64,000 nucleotides of DNA from Marinibactrum halimedae (GCF_021234875.1 NZ_JAJQVM010000007.1:62001-126000), one strand, 5' to 3'. Positions 9,468-18,212 are shown, counted from the stretch's first letter. The notes: generated by a model not told the origin, from the sequence alone. Numbers and translations: made by a program.

Positions 9468-9711
9468 AGATAAATCGTTTTAATATTTTTTGTGTAGGTG
9501 CCAAATTAGATAAAAATTCATACAAATTGGCATCGATAACTTTTATTTGTCTCTATATGTTATAGGTGCCAAGTAAAATAAAGGTGGTCAGTCTTACAAT
9601 GATCAAAATGCCATCATTTGCAGGGCTTTTCCCTCTTGTTTCACGAGAGCGTAATGGAAAAGTGGGGCAGGGACAATGTAGCGAGGAGCCACTCGATTTT
9701 TGAGTGATCAA
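9468..9711. promoter_or_regulatory. hsd operon upstream region with a direct repeat
   Basis: This 244-bp AT-rich gap separates hsdM from the phzF-like gene. It contains two copies of TAGGTGCCAA (9495-9504 and 9563-9572), each followed by an A/T-rich ATAAA tail, and a TTGGCATC in the opposite sense near 9537. Repeated 10-mers at this position could be regulator sites for the hsd operon. No cognate regulator gene lies next to it and no C-protein was seen, so the role is a guess. Confidence 0.3.
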
Positions 9712-10497
9712 TTAGGCCTCAATAGAAAGGGTTCCTTGAAGATAATCCACCGCCGAACCCGTCAGAATGACTCGATCACTTCGCACTTCACAACCCACCA
9801 TGCCGGTTCGTTGGGATAATTGCTGCGCGATTAAATGTTTCTTATTGAGTCGTTGACTCCAGTAGGGTGCAAGCTCGCAGTGGGCAGAGCCGGTTACTGG
9901 GTCTTCATTGACTCGCAAGCTTGGGAAAAAACAGCGGCTAACAAAATCTACTGACTCGCCTGGTGCGGTAATCAGTACGCCTCGATAATCCAATTTCGAC
10001 ATCAGCAGAAAATTCGGTTCAACCTTTCTGACTTGTTCTTCGTTCTCAAGTACAACAATATAATCGAAGGCAAGTAGAGTTTCCGTTGGAGAGACGCCTA
10101 TGGCTTCTAACAGTGTATTGGGTGGCTCAATGACTTGCGGGAGTGTGGCAGGAAAGTTCATTTCGTAACCGGAATCGGATTGTGTTACCACCAATTCCCC
10201 GCTACGGGTGGAAAACGTTATCGCATCATTTTGATAATCGAAGTGTTTAAATAGTACATGTGCAGTAGCGAGTGTGGCGTGCCCGCAAAGATCGACTTCT
10301 TCTTCAGGGGTGAACCAACGCAATGAATAATGCTCGCCTTCGCAAATAAAAAACGCCGTTTCAGACAAATTATTTTCTTCGGCAATGCTTTGCAGAGTGG
10401 CATCGGATAACCACGATTCTAACGGGCAAACAGCAGCGGGATTGCCTTCAAAGCTTTTGGAGGCAAAGGCGTCGACCTGATAAATGGGGAGTTTCAT
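9712..10497 (-). CDS. PhzF-family isomerase/epimerase-like protein
   Basis: 261 residues of the PhzF/DAP-epimerase fold. The start MKLPIYQVDAFASKSFEGNP is the family hallmark; AENNLSETAFF carries the catalytic glutamate region, and EEVDLCGHATLAT and DPVTGSAHC are the two conserved turns that bind substrate. The length is normal. Family members isomerise or epimerise small acids, for example PhzF on DHHA in phenazine synthesis, but no phenazine genes are present, so the substrate is unknown. It is divergent from the aldo/keto reductase with about 170 bp between them. Confidence 0.9.
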   Translation of the reverse strand: MKLPIYQVDAFASKSFEGNPAAVCPLESWLSDATLQSIAEENNLSETAFFICEGEHYSLRWFTPEEEVDLCGHATLATAHVLFKHFDYQNDAITFSTRSGELVVTQSDSGYEMNFPATLPQVIEPPNTLLEAIGVSPTETLLAFDYIVVLENEEQVRKVEPNFLLMSKLDYRGVLITAPGESVDFVSRCFFPSLRVNEDPVTGSAHCELAPYWSQRLNKKHLIAQQLSQRTGMVGCEVRSDRVILTGSAVDYLQGTLSIEA

Positions 10498-10621
10498 TGT
10501 TTTGCCTCTAGTCAGTGAGAGAATGCCAGTATTGTATTCTTGAATAACGAGAATACAAAAGGGTTACAATGATCACCCTAATAAAATCTGATGACTTTTC
10601 GCGCGTAAAAACTGAACAGCG

Positions 10622-10657
10622 CCGTAATAAAGACAATAACCGTAATAAAGACAATAA
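10622..10657. repeat. Perfect tandem repeat, 2 x 18 bp
   Basis: Two identical 18-bp units (CCGTAATAAAGACAATAA, 10622-10639 and 10640-10657) lie directly upstream of the AGGAG ribosome-binding site (10660-10664) of the aldo/keto reductase. Slippage here would change leader length without touching the ribosome site. Confidence 0.85.
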
Positions 10658-10670
10658 AAAGGAGCCATTA

Positions 10671-11651
10671 ATGAAGTTGAGAACCTTGGGCAAAAGTGGG
10701 TACAGTATCTCTGAAATGGGTATCGGCTGTTGGCAGTTGGGCAATGACTTTGGCCCGATGGAAGACGAACGTGCCACCGCGATATTGCAAGAGGCAGATC
10801 GTCAAGGAATGAATTTCTGGGATACCGCTGATGTGTACGGCGGTGGCGTGAGTGAATCGCGTATTGGTGGATATTGTCGTGAGAATCCGTCAGATCGATT
10901 TATTGTCACGAAGGTGGGGCGCGACGGGACGTTGTATCCAGGGGCTTATACTAAACAAAAAGTGCGAGCCAATATTGAGGGTTCTCTTAAGCGTTTGCAT
11001 GTGGAGGCATTGGATTTAGTCCAATTGCATTGTATTCCCACTGAGGTATTAAAAGCGGGAGATATGTTGGCGTGGATGGAAGATTTTCAACAAGAAGGAT
11101 TAATCAAACATTTTGGTGCCAGTGTCGAAACGATGGATGAGGCATTGTTTGCCATAACGCACCCGCAGTTAACGTCCATTCAAACGATTTTTAATGTCTT
11201 TCGCCAAGATCAGGTCAATGAACTGTTCCCTAAAGCCATCGAAAATCAAGTGGGTATTATTGTGCGCTTACCACTGGCCAGTGGTGTTTTATCGGGAAAA
11301 ATGCAAAAAAACCATCAGTTTGCTGAGAGTGATCACCGACATTATAACCGTGATGGCGCGTTTTTTAGTGTGGGAGAAACGTTTTCCGGTATTCCTTTTG
11401 AGCAAGCGGTGGAGTTTGCTGAGACTCTAAAAGCGTGGTTGCCAGAAGGGATGAGCTTGGCACAAATGGCAATGCGCTGGGTTCTTGATCATGACGCCGT
11501 AAGTTCTGTGATTACAGGAGCAAGTCGCGTGGAGCAGGTGGCTGAAAATGCGTCTGTTTCTAGCCTTGAACCCCTTAGTTCACAATTGCATGAAAAACTC
11601 ACGGAGTTTTATTTTAATACTGTGAAAACGCATATTCGAGGTGTGATGTAA
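10671..11651 (+). CDS. Aldo/keto reductase
   Basis: 326-residue NADPH-dependent aldo/keto reductase with a TIM-barrel fold. The ATG at 10671 is chosen because AGGAG sits 6 bp upstream and the N-terminus MKLRTLGKSGYSISEMGIG is the usual family start; the longer frame from 10569 would run through the tandem repeat. Catalytic residues are visible as D in NFWDTADVYGGG with the nearby Y, K in FIVTKVG, and H in DLVQLHCIP. The C-terminal cofactor loop is VITGASRVEQVAEN. The substrate is unknown. It resembles the YghZ/PLC-type AKRs that reduce small aldehydes or methylglyoxal. Confidence 0.9.
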   Translation: MKLRTLGKSGYSISEMGIGCWQLGNDFGPMEDERATAILQEADRQGMNFWDTADVYGGGVSESRIGGYCRENPSDRFIVTKVGRDGTLYPGAYTKQKVRANIEGSLKRLHVEALDLVQLHCIPTEVLKAGDMLAWMEDFQQEGLIKHFGASVETMDEALFAITHPQLTSIQTIFNVFRQDQVNELFPKAIENQVGIIVRLPLASGVLSGKMQKNHQFAESDHRHYNRDGAFFSVGETFSGIPFEQAVEFAETLKAWLPEGMSLAQMAMRWVLDHDAVSSVITGASRVEQVAENASVSSLEPLSSQLHEKLTEFYFNTVKTHIRGVM

Positions 11652-11732
11652 TGTGTAAGCCATCTCATCCGAGCAGCTTTTTTAAAATTTGAAGCTGTAA
11701 GGTTCACTATTTAGAATATTTTCGTATCAGAT

Positions 11733-11767
11733 CATTGCTTGTCATTGGATGCCCATGACAAGCAATG
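11733..11767. terminator. Bidirectional hairpin between convergent genes
   Basis: A perfect 13-bp inverted repeat (CATTGCTTGTCAT at 11733-11745, its complement at 11755-11767) with a 9-nt loop lies between the aldo/keto reductase end and the GH19 gene end. There is no strong T run on either side. The position supports a terminator shared by the two convergent genes. Confidence 0.6.
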
Positions 11768-11779
11768 ACTATAGTGAGG

Positions 11780-12613
11780 CTACTGAGCGGAGAGTAACTG
11801 CAAGCCAAGTCGATATATGCGCTTGAAATCAGTTAAGCCATGACTTCCACCGTTGACCGCTTTCCTTGCATCACGTAGGTCATTATCTTTTAATGCAGCT
11901 TTAATTCGACTTTCTTTGTTTTTCAGAAAGCAAGCCAATATATCAGCGGCTGTTTTCGGGTCATTGGCTCTTTCAGGGTCTTGTTCGAGCATATCCCCCA
12001 GCCCTAGTTGATGACCAATATGATAATAATTTGCACGACCGGTTAACTGAATATAACCCCGCCCTTTGTACCTAGCGCCATCCGGTTTGCCTGTATTTCC
12101 CAAATCATTACGATCATCATATTTATCAAAAGGGTGTCCGTTTGGGCTGGTATTATAGTGGGATATATGTTCATCAATTGGGGCGAACCTGCCAGTTTCG
12201 ACATAAACTGTAGCGATGGTCATAAGAAACATTTCTCTATAGGCCAAATGAAATTTATCTAGTGATGCGTAAAGAAGCGGCCAATTTTCTGTAATATTCG
12301 CATGAGAAGAGTCATGGCATATTCTTACTACGAGTGAATTTGGGCAGGCCATCACCAGAGAGTCTTTCAGCTCAGTCTGCTGGGGAATCATTTGATCAAT
12401 AGGATTAAGTTCTATAGCTAATTCAGAGTGAGTTCGTCTACCCACAATACCGTCATCGTCAAGCCGGTTGTCACGCTGAAACAAAATAACGGCATGTTCA
12501 GTTTCATCACCAAAAATCCCATCAACTGCAGAGATTGGATAACCTAAAGCCTTCAGTTGCTTTTGAAGCCTTTTAACCAGTAAGCCTTTGTGGCCTTTGC
12601 GAAGTGTTGTCAT
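11780..12613 (-). CDS. GH19 lysozyme/chitinase-like enzyme with peptidoglycan-binding domain
   Basis: 277 residues from the ATG at 12613, which lies 4 bp after the stop of the gene in front. The longer frame to 12655 would overlap that gene. Residues about 3-60 form a PG_binding_1 domain (LRKGHKGLLVKRLQKQLKAL, VDGIFGDETEHAV). The rest is a glycoside hydrolase 19 domain with a likely catalytic Glu in TVYVETGRF and the hallmark YKGRGYIQLTGRANYYHIG. Such proteins cleave peptidoglycan or chitin. There is no signal peptide, as in phage endolysins and some secreted effectors. It is last in a co-directional set with a coiled-coil protein, a lipoprotein and a membrane protein. No holin or phage structural gene is nearby. 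Confidence 0.85.
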   Translation of the reverse strand: MTTLRKGHKGLLVKRLQKQLKALGYPISAVDGIFGDETEHAVILFQRDNRLDDDGIVGRRTHSELAIELNPIDQMIPQQTELKDSLVMACPNSLVVRICHDSSHANITENWPLLYASLDKFHLAYREMFLMTIATVYVETGRFAPIDEHISHYNTSPNGHPFDKYDDRNDLGNTGKPDGARYKGRGYIQLTGRANYYHIGHQLGLGDMLEQDPERANDPKTAADILACFLKNKESRIKAALKDNDLRDARKAVNGGSHGLTDFKRIYRLGLQLLSAQ

Positions 12614-12617
12614 GATA

Positions 12618-13085
12618 TTATAAAGGCAGTTTGAGTCCTGCCATACTCCCAGCAAAATTACCGATGGCGGTGCCGACTTTGGTCAGCTTTTCCCGCTGTG
12701 ATTTAATCCGACTATCTAGCGCGTTAGAGAGATGTACAAGCTTATCAGTTTCTATGATTAAACTATTATCAGCTTTACTGGCTTTGTCATGTAATGCATT
12801 AGCAGCTGCTCTCAACGAATTGATCTGTGCTGTTAACGCTTCTTTTTCTTCATTGATTTGTTGTAATGTCAAAGATAATTCTGTTTCGAAGTTGGAAATG
12901 TCTTTCGCCGTATTCTGTTTGAAACTCTCCAGTTTTTTAGCTTGCTCTTCTTCGTACTGATCAAGTAAATCATCGACCAAGCTTTCCGCTTTGGCCGCTA
13001 CATTATCGACCACATCAGCTATGTCGTCTGGTAAATCATCCTTATAGATTTGCATCAATTCCGGACTAGGTTTATAACGCGCCAT
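12618..13085 (-). CDS. Coiled-coil protein of unknown function
   Basis: 155 residues. Residues about 35-135 are almost entirely charged heptad-like helix (for example YEEEQAKKLESFKQ and QQINEEKEALTAQI). A short C-terminal segment rich in glycine and hydrophobic residues (GTAIGNFAGSMAGLKLPL) could touch a membrane. There is no signal peptide and no recognised domain. It lies 31 bp after the lipoprotein gene and 4 bp before the GH19 gene, so it is very likely in the same transcript. A structural or scaffolding role is possible. It could also be a cognate partner or immunity protein of the GH19 enzyme, but nothing shows that directly. Confidence 0.7.
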   Translation of the reverse strand: MARYKPSPELMQIYKDDLPDDIADVVDNVAAKAESLVDDLLDQYEEEQAKKLESFKQNTAKDISNFETELSLTLQQINEEKEALTAQINSLRAAANALHDKASKADNSLIIETDKLVHLSNALDSRIKSQREKLTKVGTAIGNFAGSMAGLKLPL

Positions 13086-13116
13086 TGGGTTCTCCTGCTA
13101 GTTGAGTAACGCCAGG

Positions 13117-14253
13117 TTACTGTGGTGAAAGTGTCTCTTTCACTTTGTTTTTAAGGTTGTCAAAGATGCCATCTACGGCTTTGTTGATATCTTCTTTGTA
13201 ATTGACTTTGAGCTTATCCGCTTTTGGTCCATAGCTGCTGGAAAAATTGGGAATTTCTTGTTTAAGGTCATCGATTGCAGCTTGAGCAAGAGTCTTAACG
13301 GCTTCAGTGTTGGCGTTTTTATCTGGAAAAATTAAACCGTTTGCTAATCCGGAAGGTATAGCTCTTAAAAATGAAAAGGCACCAGACCCAGGGCCTAATG
13401 AGTTATATTTCAGATAGGTGGATAAACTGTTACCAGCGGCTTGGTTTGCCTGAAAGGCAACACGAAGTTTTTCTTTACTGCTCTTTATATTATCAGCGTT
13501 ACTGCTGGATCTTAACACTTGAGTCATCTCCATAAAACCGTTTACCAAAACCTGATGTTTGGCCAGAATTTCTTGGTTCACCGTTTTGCAGCCATCAACG
13601 ACTTTATTGGTAAGATTGTTATAACTGGCATCGAAAGTATTACTGATCTCATCAGCATATTCTTTTGAGATTACTGAAATAGTCTCGGTAATTTTTTCCG
13701 ATTGCCCTAAATAAATTTCATTGTACCGAAGATATAGGTTGAGCTGGATATTTTTGAGGCGGGCAAGATCTTCAAATGTGCCCTGAGTAGTATCGTCTCG
13801 TCTTAATCTGTCGGTCAACATCAAGATGTTCTTTTCATTGGACTCAAGCATCGCGTGGATTGGGAATATGACTTCTTCCATTTTTTTATGCGTTTCTTGT
13901 TTACTTGAGAGTGCGTCCTGATTAATGCGTTGAATGTCTTTGGTGTATTGTGAAACCAATGATTTCAGCGCATTCGTGCCAGTTTTTAAGCACTGCACAT
14001 GCGGGTTGGAAGAGTTTGAACTTAACGTTGAAAGGGTTTTCTGTGTTTCTTCCAGTAAAGCATTTCTGCTTCTTTCAATGTTTTCTAATTGGGTTAAGTA
14101 GTCTTTAATATTGATTTCGCTTTCTTCGTTGAAATATTGCAATCCATGAGCCATATCAACCGCCTGTTGTCTCCCCGCGCAGCCAGAAAGAAGCGTTAGG
14201 GCAGTAACCAACAACCCAAGTGTTCTGAGCCTTACGATTTTTACCAAGTTCAT
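13117..14253 (-). CDS. Putative lipoprotein, helical
   Basis: 378 residues. The N-terminus has a basic stretch, a hydrophobic run and the lipobox LLSGC (Cys25), so it should be a lipoprotein. The next residues are AGRQQ; with Ala rather than Asp at +2, outer-membrane sorting is expected under the Lol rule. The remainder is long helices with few cysteines (QCLKTG, DGCKTV). A pore- or phospholipid-binding segment is possible around SFLRAIPSGLANGLIF. I recognise no family. Its ATG overlaps the stop of the membrane-protein gene by one base (TAATG), which implies translational coupling. Confidence 0.75.
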   Translation of the reverse strand: MNLVKIVRLRTLGLLVTALTLLSGCAGRQQAVDMAHGLQYFNEESEINIKDYLTQLENIERSRNALLEETQKTLSTLSSNSSNPHVQCLKTGTNALKSLVSQYTKDIQRINQDALSSKQETHKKMEEVIFPIHAMLESNEKNILMLTDRLRRDDTTQGTFEDLARLKNIQLNLYLRYNEIYLGQSEKITETISVISKEYADEISNTFDASYNNLTNKVVDGCKTVNQEILAKHQVLVNGFMEMTQVLRSSSNADNIKSSKEKLRVAFQANQAAGNSLSTYLKYNSLGPGSGAFSFLRAIPSGLANGLIFPDKNANTEAVKTLAQAAIDDLKQEIPNFSSSYGPKADKLKVNYKEDINKAVDGIFDNLKNKVKETLSPQ

Positions 14254-15452
14254 TACTCACTCTCCTTTGCATACATTTTCAACACCTGTTTTTCCGATTC
14301 TGGTTTAATCCGTACTTTTGCATGGTCTCTGATTTCGCTCATTGTTGCAGAAGTGGGTCGAACATTTTTTAGTTCATCCTGGAACTTGGGCAAATAACGT
14401 ATTTTTTTGTTGGCGGCCAACATTTTCTCCTTGGAAAATGCCAAGGGTTGCAATAGCTTATTGGAGGTGTTTTGAATTATGGCATTTAAGCTTTCGCTAT
14501 TGAATCCTAGGAAAAAGGCTAACGCCAAAAAGTAGGGGAAGTTATTTAAGTTAGAGTTGTACTCCATATATCCAGATGAAATTAAAGCTACGACGACAAC
14601 CGACATGATAGGAGCAAGGAATATTCGAGGAAAGAACAGCGTATATCGTTTGGCGTTGTATTCGTTATTTCTGACATCTCGAATGTTGTTGACCAAAGTA
14701 CAGCAACATAAGCCAAATAAAGACCAGAATACCAATTCCACAATCCAGCCTGAGCCAGGGTGATAAAGCCACAAGAAATTGAGTTGAGGTTTCAATGTTT
14801 CAATACGTTCTTCTAGTAATTTTGCTGATGCTTCCTGGCGTTGGATTAGAGATTTAATGTCAATCTGTAAATCATCTAGTTGTATTAAATAAAGATTACT
14901 TTCACTATTTGTCCAGTTCAGTTGGACATCTTTTTTTAAAAGAGCAATTTTTGCTAAAAAATTGTTTAGTTTCATTTCTTCAAAAACTTTTCTACCTTGC
15001 TCAGATGTAAAGGTGTCGAGAATTGGAATGTTAATTGGCATTGGTTTGTTTACATAGTGTGGTGAAATTGCGCGGCTTGCTTGACGAAAAAAATAAGCTC
15101 TTTTGTCAAGTAGTATGTTTTTTTCCTGGGATGCCTTGTGTTCAAAGTCTTCAATAAATTCCTCAACACTCTGAGAATCATAAAATTTTTCCAATACTGT
15201 TTCATGAATCTCGTACTCTAAAAGGCCGTCTTTATAAAAGATGATGGGGGGTGTGAGTTGGGTGCAGGGTGTTAACTCTTTCAACTTGATGCCCATTTTG
15301 CACCGCTCTACTGTTGTTCCCTGTGCGACCTGAAAGAATAAATACATAAGAATAAATAGTAAGAATAAGAGTATAGTTGTGACAGTTGCACGCTCTGAAG
15401 AGTTAAAAAAATTTTCAAGCAGCGCTTTGTTTTTCAACGTTTTTGTCGACAT
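14253..15452 (-). CDS. Polytopic inner-membrane protein of unknown function
   Basis: 399 residues. One transmembrane segment lies near residues 24-43 (TTILLFLLFILMYLFFQ). A large soluble, probably periplasmic domain with a helical part follows (about 45-230). Three further hydrophobic segments lie around 235-320 (VELVFWSLFGLCCC, APIMSVVVVALISSGY, FPYFLALAFFLGF), then a basic cytoplasmic tail. The extracytoplasmic domain carries CKMG...TPCTQ, a possible disulfide. No family is recognised. The gene leads the tightly coupled set membrane protein, lipoprotein, coiled coil, GH19, which suggests a trans-envelope assembly. Confidence 0.75.
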   Translation of the reverse strand: MSTKTLKNKALLENFFNSSERATVTTILLFLLFILMYLFFQVAQGTTVERCKMGIKLKELTPCTQLTPPIIFYKDGLLEYEIHETVLEKFYDSQSVEEFIEDFEHKASQEKNILLDKRAYFFRQASRAISPHYVNKPMPINIPILDTFTSEQGRKVFEEMKLNNFLAKIALLKKDVQLNWTNSESNLYLIQLDDLQIDIKSLIQRQEASAKLLEERIETLKPQLNFLWLYHPGSGWIVELVFWSLFGLCCCTLVNNIRDVRNNEYNAKRYTLFFPRIFLAPIMSVVVVALISSGYMEYNSNLNNFPYFLALAFFLGFNSESLNAIIQNTSNKLLQPLAFSKEKMLAANKKIRYLPKFQDELKNVRPTSATMSEIRDHAKVRIKPESEKQVLKMYAKESE

Positions 15453-15620
15453 GCTATAAATCCCTTATCTCTTGATGGTTTGTCATTTCTTGAATGCTTG
15501 TGTTAAAAATTTTTGAGCTTGATAAAAGCCGTTAAGATTTCTGGTTAATGCTGAATTTAACTTTATGTTTTGATGCTGCCTGTAAGGCTTGTTGGCTATA
15601 ATTTTAAATTTTTTTAGATG

Positions 15621-16586
15621 TTATTTTGAATTTCTGTGACGGCTCCACCATCCATTTTCAGCACTTTTAACTTCCTCGAGCTCAATATTTTTAAGCTCTT
15701 CTTCTGTCCAGCTATTGTTTTCCGATTTTCTTAATATCCATTTTTTAGGGAAGGCGGCATTCGCAATCTGATATAGGCTCGGAACATCCGGGAAGTCGAC
15801 ATTCTTTGTTTTTTCACAGTGAGGTTGGATGAGAGTAACCTGTTCGGAGTCTTTAACCTGAACACAATGCTCGGATTCAAGCATCAGGATCGAGCTTTTA
15901 GGGAGAAACTCCCAGTACATGATTGTAGCTAACGGAACCCCAAAGCCTTCTCTATTGGGGTGGTTGTTAAAGTCGATAATGGGTGGGTGCTTTATTGCTT
16001 TTTTTCTCAGCCCAAAAAGACTTCGTTTATAATCTACCCTCAAGAAATCAACATGTCCCAAGAGAAGGTCATATGCTTTACGCTTGTATGCTGGAACTGC
16101 CACTATGGGTTCTGTTATTTCTGGGTCTATTGTGTTTGTGATTTCAAAAGAAGTTTTTTCGCGAATTTTTTGATTTTCATGTAATTCACTGGTTATTGAT
16201 AGTTTGCTTTTTAATTTGCTGGCAAGTTGTGTTTTAATCTTGCTTGATAGTTTGTTTTCTTTTGAAAGTTCAATTTTCGCGGCTAGTTCGGTGGCAAAGG
16301 ACGCGGTATGTTCGTTCTCTGTCAAGAATTTTTCAATGGATGAGATTTGCTTTATTTTTTCCAACTCAAAACTGGAGGCTATGACATGTTGAGATCCGAC
16401 TCCTTGAGGTGACTTGTAAACAGCGAGAGCATCCCCGACTTGATGATGTTCATCTAAAAAGCGCTCGTTTAACTGAAAGTGGCAGCGAACAATGCCAAAG
16501 GATGTTTGACTCTCATCAAGGATTTTCCAAGATTTTTCTTTGGTTAAATCTACAGAATAAGGTATTGAAAGTGAAATCCTTTTCAT
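15621..16586 (-). CDS. Unknown protein, AT-rich gene
   Basis: 321 residues, no signal peptide and no clear transmembrane helix. The N-terminus (MKRISLSIPYSVDL) and much of the middle look beta-rich. Residues about 95-165 are a repetitive S/K/E/L stretch (SSKIKTQLASKLKSKLSIT). A segment VAVPAYKRKAYDLLLGHVDF is then followed by DYKR. The VPAYK turn after a serine/threonine-rich amphipathic stretch loosely recalls aerolysin/ETX-MTX2 pore-forming toxins, but the match is only impressionistic. The tail contains GWWSRHRNSK. It is separated from the membrane-protein gene by 168 bp, with the same orientation and the same low GC. Confidence 0.6.
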   Translation of the reverse strand: MKRISLSIPYSVDLTKEKSWKILDESQTSFGIVRCHFQLNERFLDEHHQVGDALAVYKSPQGVGSQHVIASSFELEKIKQISSIEKFLTENEHTASFATELAAKIELSKENKLSSKIKTQLASKLKSKLSITSELHENQKIREKTSFEITNTIDPEITEPIVAVPAYKRKAYDLLLGHVDFLRVDYKRSLFGLRKKAIKHPPIIDFNNHPNREGFGVPLATIMYWEFLPKSSILMLESEHCVQVKDSEQVTLIQPHCEKTKNVDFPDVPSLYQIANAAFPKKWILRKSENNSWTEEELKNIELEEVKSAENGWWSRHRNSK

Positions 16587-16813
16587 TGTTATAACCTATT
16601 TTTTATCGTTTTCGTTAAGTTTGAGCAGAGTTCAATATTAATTAAAAAATAAGCAATCTTATTGAAAGGCAGAGCTGTTTAACATTTTTTTAGATTCCTA
16701 AAATCCCTGGATCGCCGCTTTTCAAACCAGCTTTTGGCAGCGTTTTTATTTTGAGGTATTTAGTAATATCCCTTTAAATTATCAACTCCAGCATATATCA
16801 GGTTGCTGCCGAA

Positions 16814-17209
16814 TTATGTTCTGTGGCTCGGTTTGCCCAAAAATAAAATGGGTTTAGGTTCGCCTGTGCTCTGCGTTTTTTCATAAAAAATATAAGCGCT
16901 AAGGAGCGCAAGTGTTAAATTGGTTGAGCCGTTATAAACGCACTTTATTATGCAAGCATCTAAATAATCTTTACCTAGGTAATGTGCGTTGGCTAGTTTG
17001 TGGTTGACTATAATGTCGACGGCTCGAATGCCATTAATGCTTGTTTTCACGGAATTGCGTAGGGTATCTGATAGACTCGAGTAGGCGTTTTCTACTTGGC
17101 TGATTGCACTGAAAGGTAGCGTGATTATACAGAATGTGCCAATGCCGACTGTAGTAATGCGAATTCCAGTAATACCGAGTCTCAACCTGATAATGGGGGT
17201 TCGTTCCAT
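16814..17209 (-). CDS. Small protein with hydrophobic N-terminal region
   Basis: 131 residues starting at an ATG preceded by AGAGGA. Residues about 12-35 (ITTVGIGTFCIITLPFSAI) form one hydrophobic segment after a basic start (MERTPIIRLRLG), consistent with a membrane anchor or signal. A second weaker hydrophobic run (TNLTLALLSAYIFYE) lies near residue 95-110. No family is recognised. It is the first gene of the co-directional 11.8-17.2 kb block, 227 bp before the 321-residue unknown. Membership of the same unit is possible but not certain. Confidence 0.5.
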   Translation of the reverse strand: MERTPIIRLRLGITGIRITTVGIGTFCIITLPFSAISQVENAYSSLSDTLRNSVKTSINGIRAVDIIVNHKLANAHYLGKDYLDACIIKCVYNGSTNLTLALLSAYIFYEKTQSTGEPKPILFLGKPSHRT

Positions 17210-17431
17210 CGATTTTCCTCTGTTTTAACGTCTTGTCGTCAAATTCCTTATATCCTTAATACCTGTGTAGGGTAATGATGTTAATGAGTTGTCGCCAAAG
17301 AGGAAGAAATGAATTGGCATTAGAGCTAAGGGTATTTATGAGGCGGTGGGGAAGAATATACAGAGGTCGCGTTTTGGTGAGGCTATGGCATAATCTCCCC
17401 AGTCATTAATGAGTGCAGGTGAAGTTAAACT

Positions 17432-17686
17432 ATGATGTCTAAAAACCGTTTAATGTGGGCAAGCCGTCGAGGTATGTTGGAGCTGGATTTGGTGTTGCAG
17501 CCCTTTATTGAAAATGTGTATGACTCTTTGAAAGACGACGATAAATTGCTGTTTGAAAAATTATTGGAGTGTGAAGATCAGGATATGTTCACTTGGTTTA
17601 TCGATAAAGTCGACCCTGAGGCCTCTGACATTTTGCATATCGTCAAGATTATTCGCTCTCACACAGGGCTTCAGCCTGACGCTTGA
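17432..17686 (+). CDS. sdhE: FAD assembly factor SdhE
   Basis: 84-residue helical protein of the SdhE/YgfY family, which helps attach FAD covalently to the succinate dehydrogenase flavoprotein. The diagnostic RGMLELD motif (RGxxE) is near residues 13-19, with the conserved ALxDDDK-like, LLECEDQDMFTW and acidic turns after it. Two adjacent ATG codons (17432 and 17435) could both serve as start. It is followed directly by ygfX and lies near nadB and rpoE, as in many gammaproteobacteria. Confidence 0.93.
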   Translation: MMSKNRLMWASRRGMLELDLVLQPFIENVYDSLKDDDKLLFEKLLECEDQDMFTWFIDKVDPEASDILHIVKIIRSHTGLQPDA

Positions 17687-17687
17687 A

Positions 17688-18212
17688 TTGCCTCTTTCGC
17701 CACCTCTGGTTGTCCAACGTATCGGTTGGGGTGTGAGGTGGTTAATTCTTCTTGTTAGCCTTTCCGGTATTTTCCACTCTTTTTATCTGTCTTCGTTTGA
17801 GGGTGCATTATGGCCTTCTACTGATAACGCACTATTCACCGCATTGGTTGTGGTTGGGTGGGGCGTTTTGGGTGTGTTTGGGTGGAGGCTTGTTCAATGG
17901 TTTATTCAGAAGGTCAATTTAAGGCACCACGGTGCTTTACTGTTTGATGAGGAGGGTTGGACGCTTTCGCCTGTTGAGGGTAACCCGCCGCAGTCACTTA
18001 TGCTGAATGAATTTTGTTATCTCGGTGAGCACTTTGTTGTGCTCGGTTTTTCGCCAACAGAGGGATTAAGTGTTTGGCGGCGATGGGTTATTGCGTTTTT
18101 CGGTGAGTATACTTTTTTTATTGAACGAGCGGCGATTGTGAAGCCGGAGGGCGCTGAGCGCCGGTTCCGGCATTTACGTGCTTTGTTAATCACAGGTAAA
18201 GCTTTTAAATAA
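17688..18212 (+). CDS. YgfX-like membrane protein
   Basis: About 174 residues if translation begins at the TTG at 17688, two bases after the sdhE stop. The open frame extends further back inside sdhE, so the start is uncertain and probably not ATG. Two transmembrane segments are visible (VRWLILLVSLSGIFHSFYL and LFTALVVVGWGVLGVFGW), then a soluble beta-rich domain with LRHHGALLFDEEGWTL. The position after sdhE and the topology match YgfX, an inner-membrane protein long paired with SdhE (CptA/CptB). Its proposed toxin role is disputed. The gene ends 4 bp before the nadB stop on the other strand. Confidence 0.75.
   Translation: MPLSPPLVVQRIGWGVRWLILLVSLSGIFHSFYLSSFEGALWPSTDNALFTALVVVGWGVLGVFGWRLVQWFIQKVNLRHHGALLFDEEGWTLSPVEGNPPQSLMLNEFCYLGEHFVVLGFSPTEGLSVWRRWVIAFFGEYTFFIERAAIVKPEGAERRFRHLRALLITGKAFK

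Noticed and set aside
11780-12613. Interpretation of the GH19 gene as part of a prophage lysis module
   Set aside because: No holin, spanin, terminase, capsid or integrase is nearby, and its neighbours are a lipoprotein and a four-helix membrane protein.
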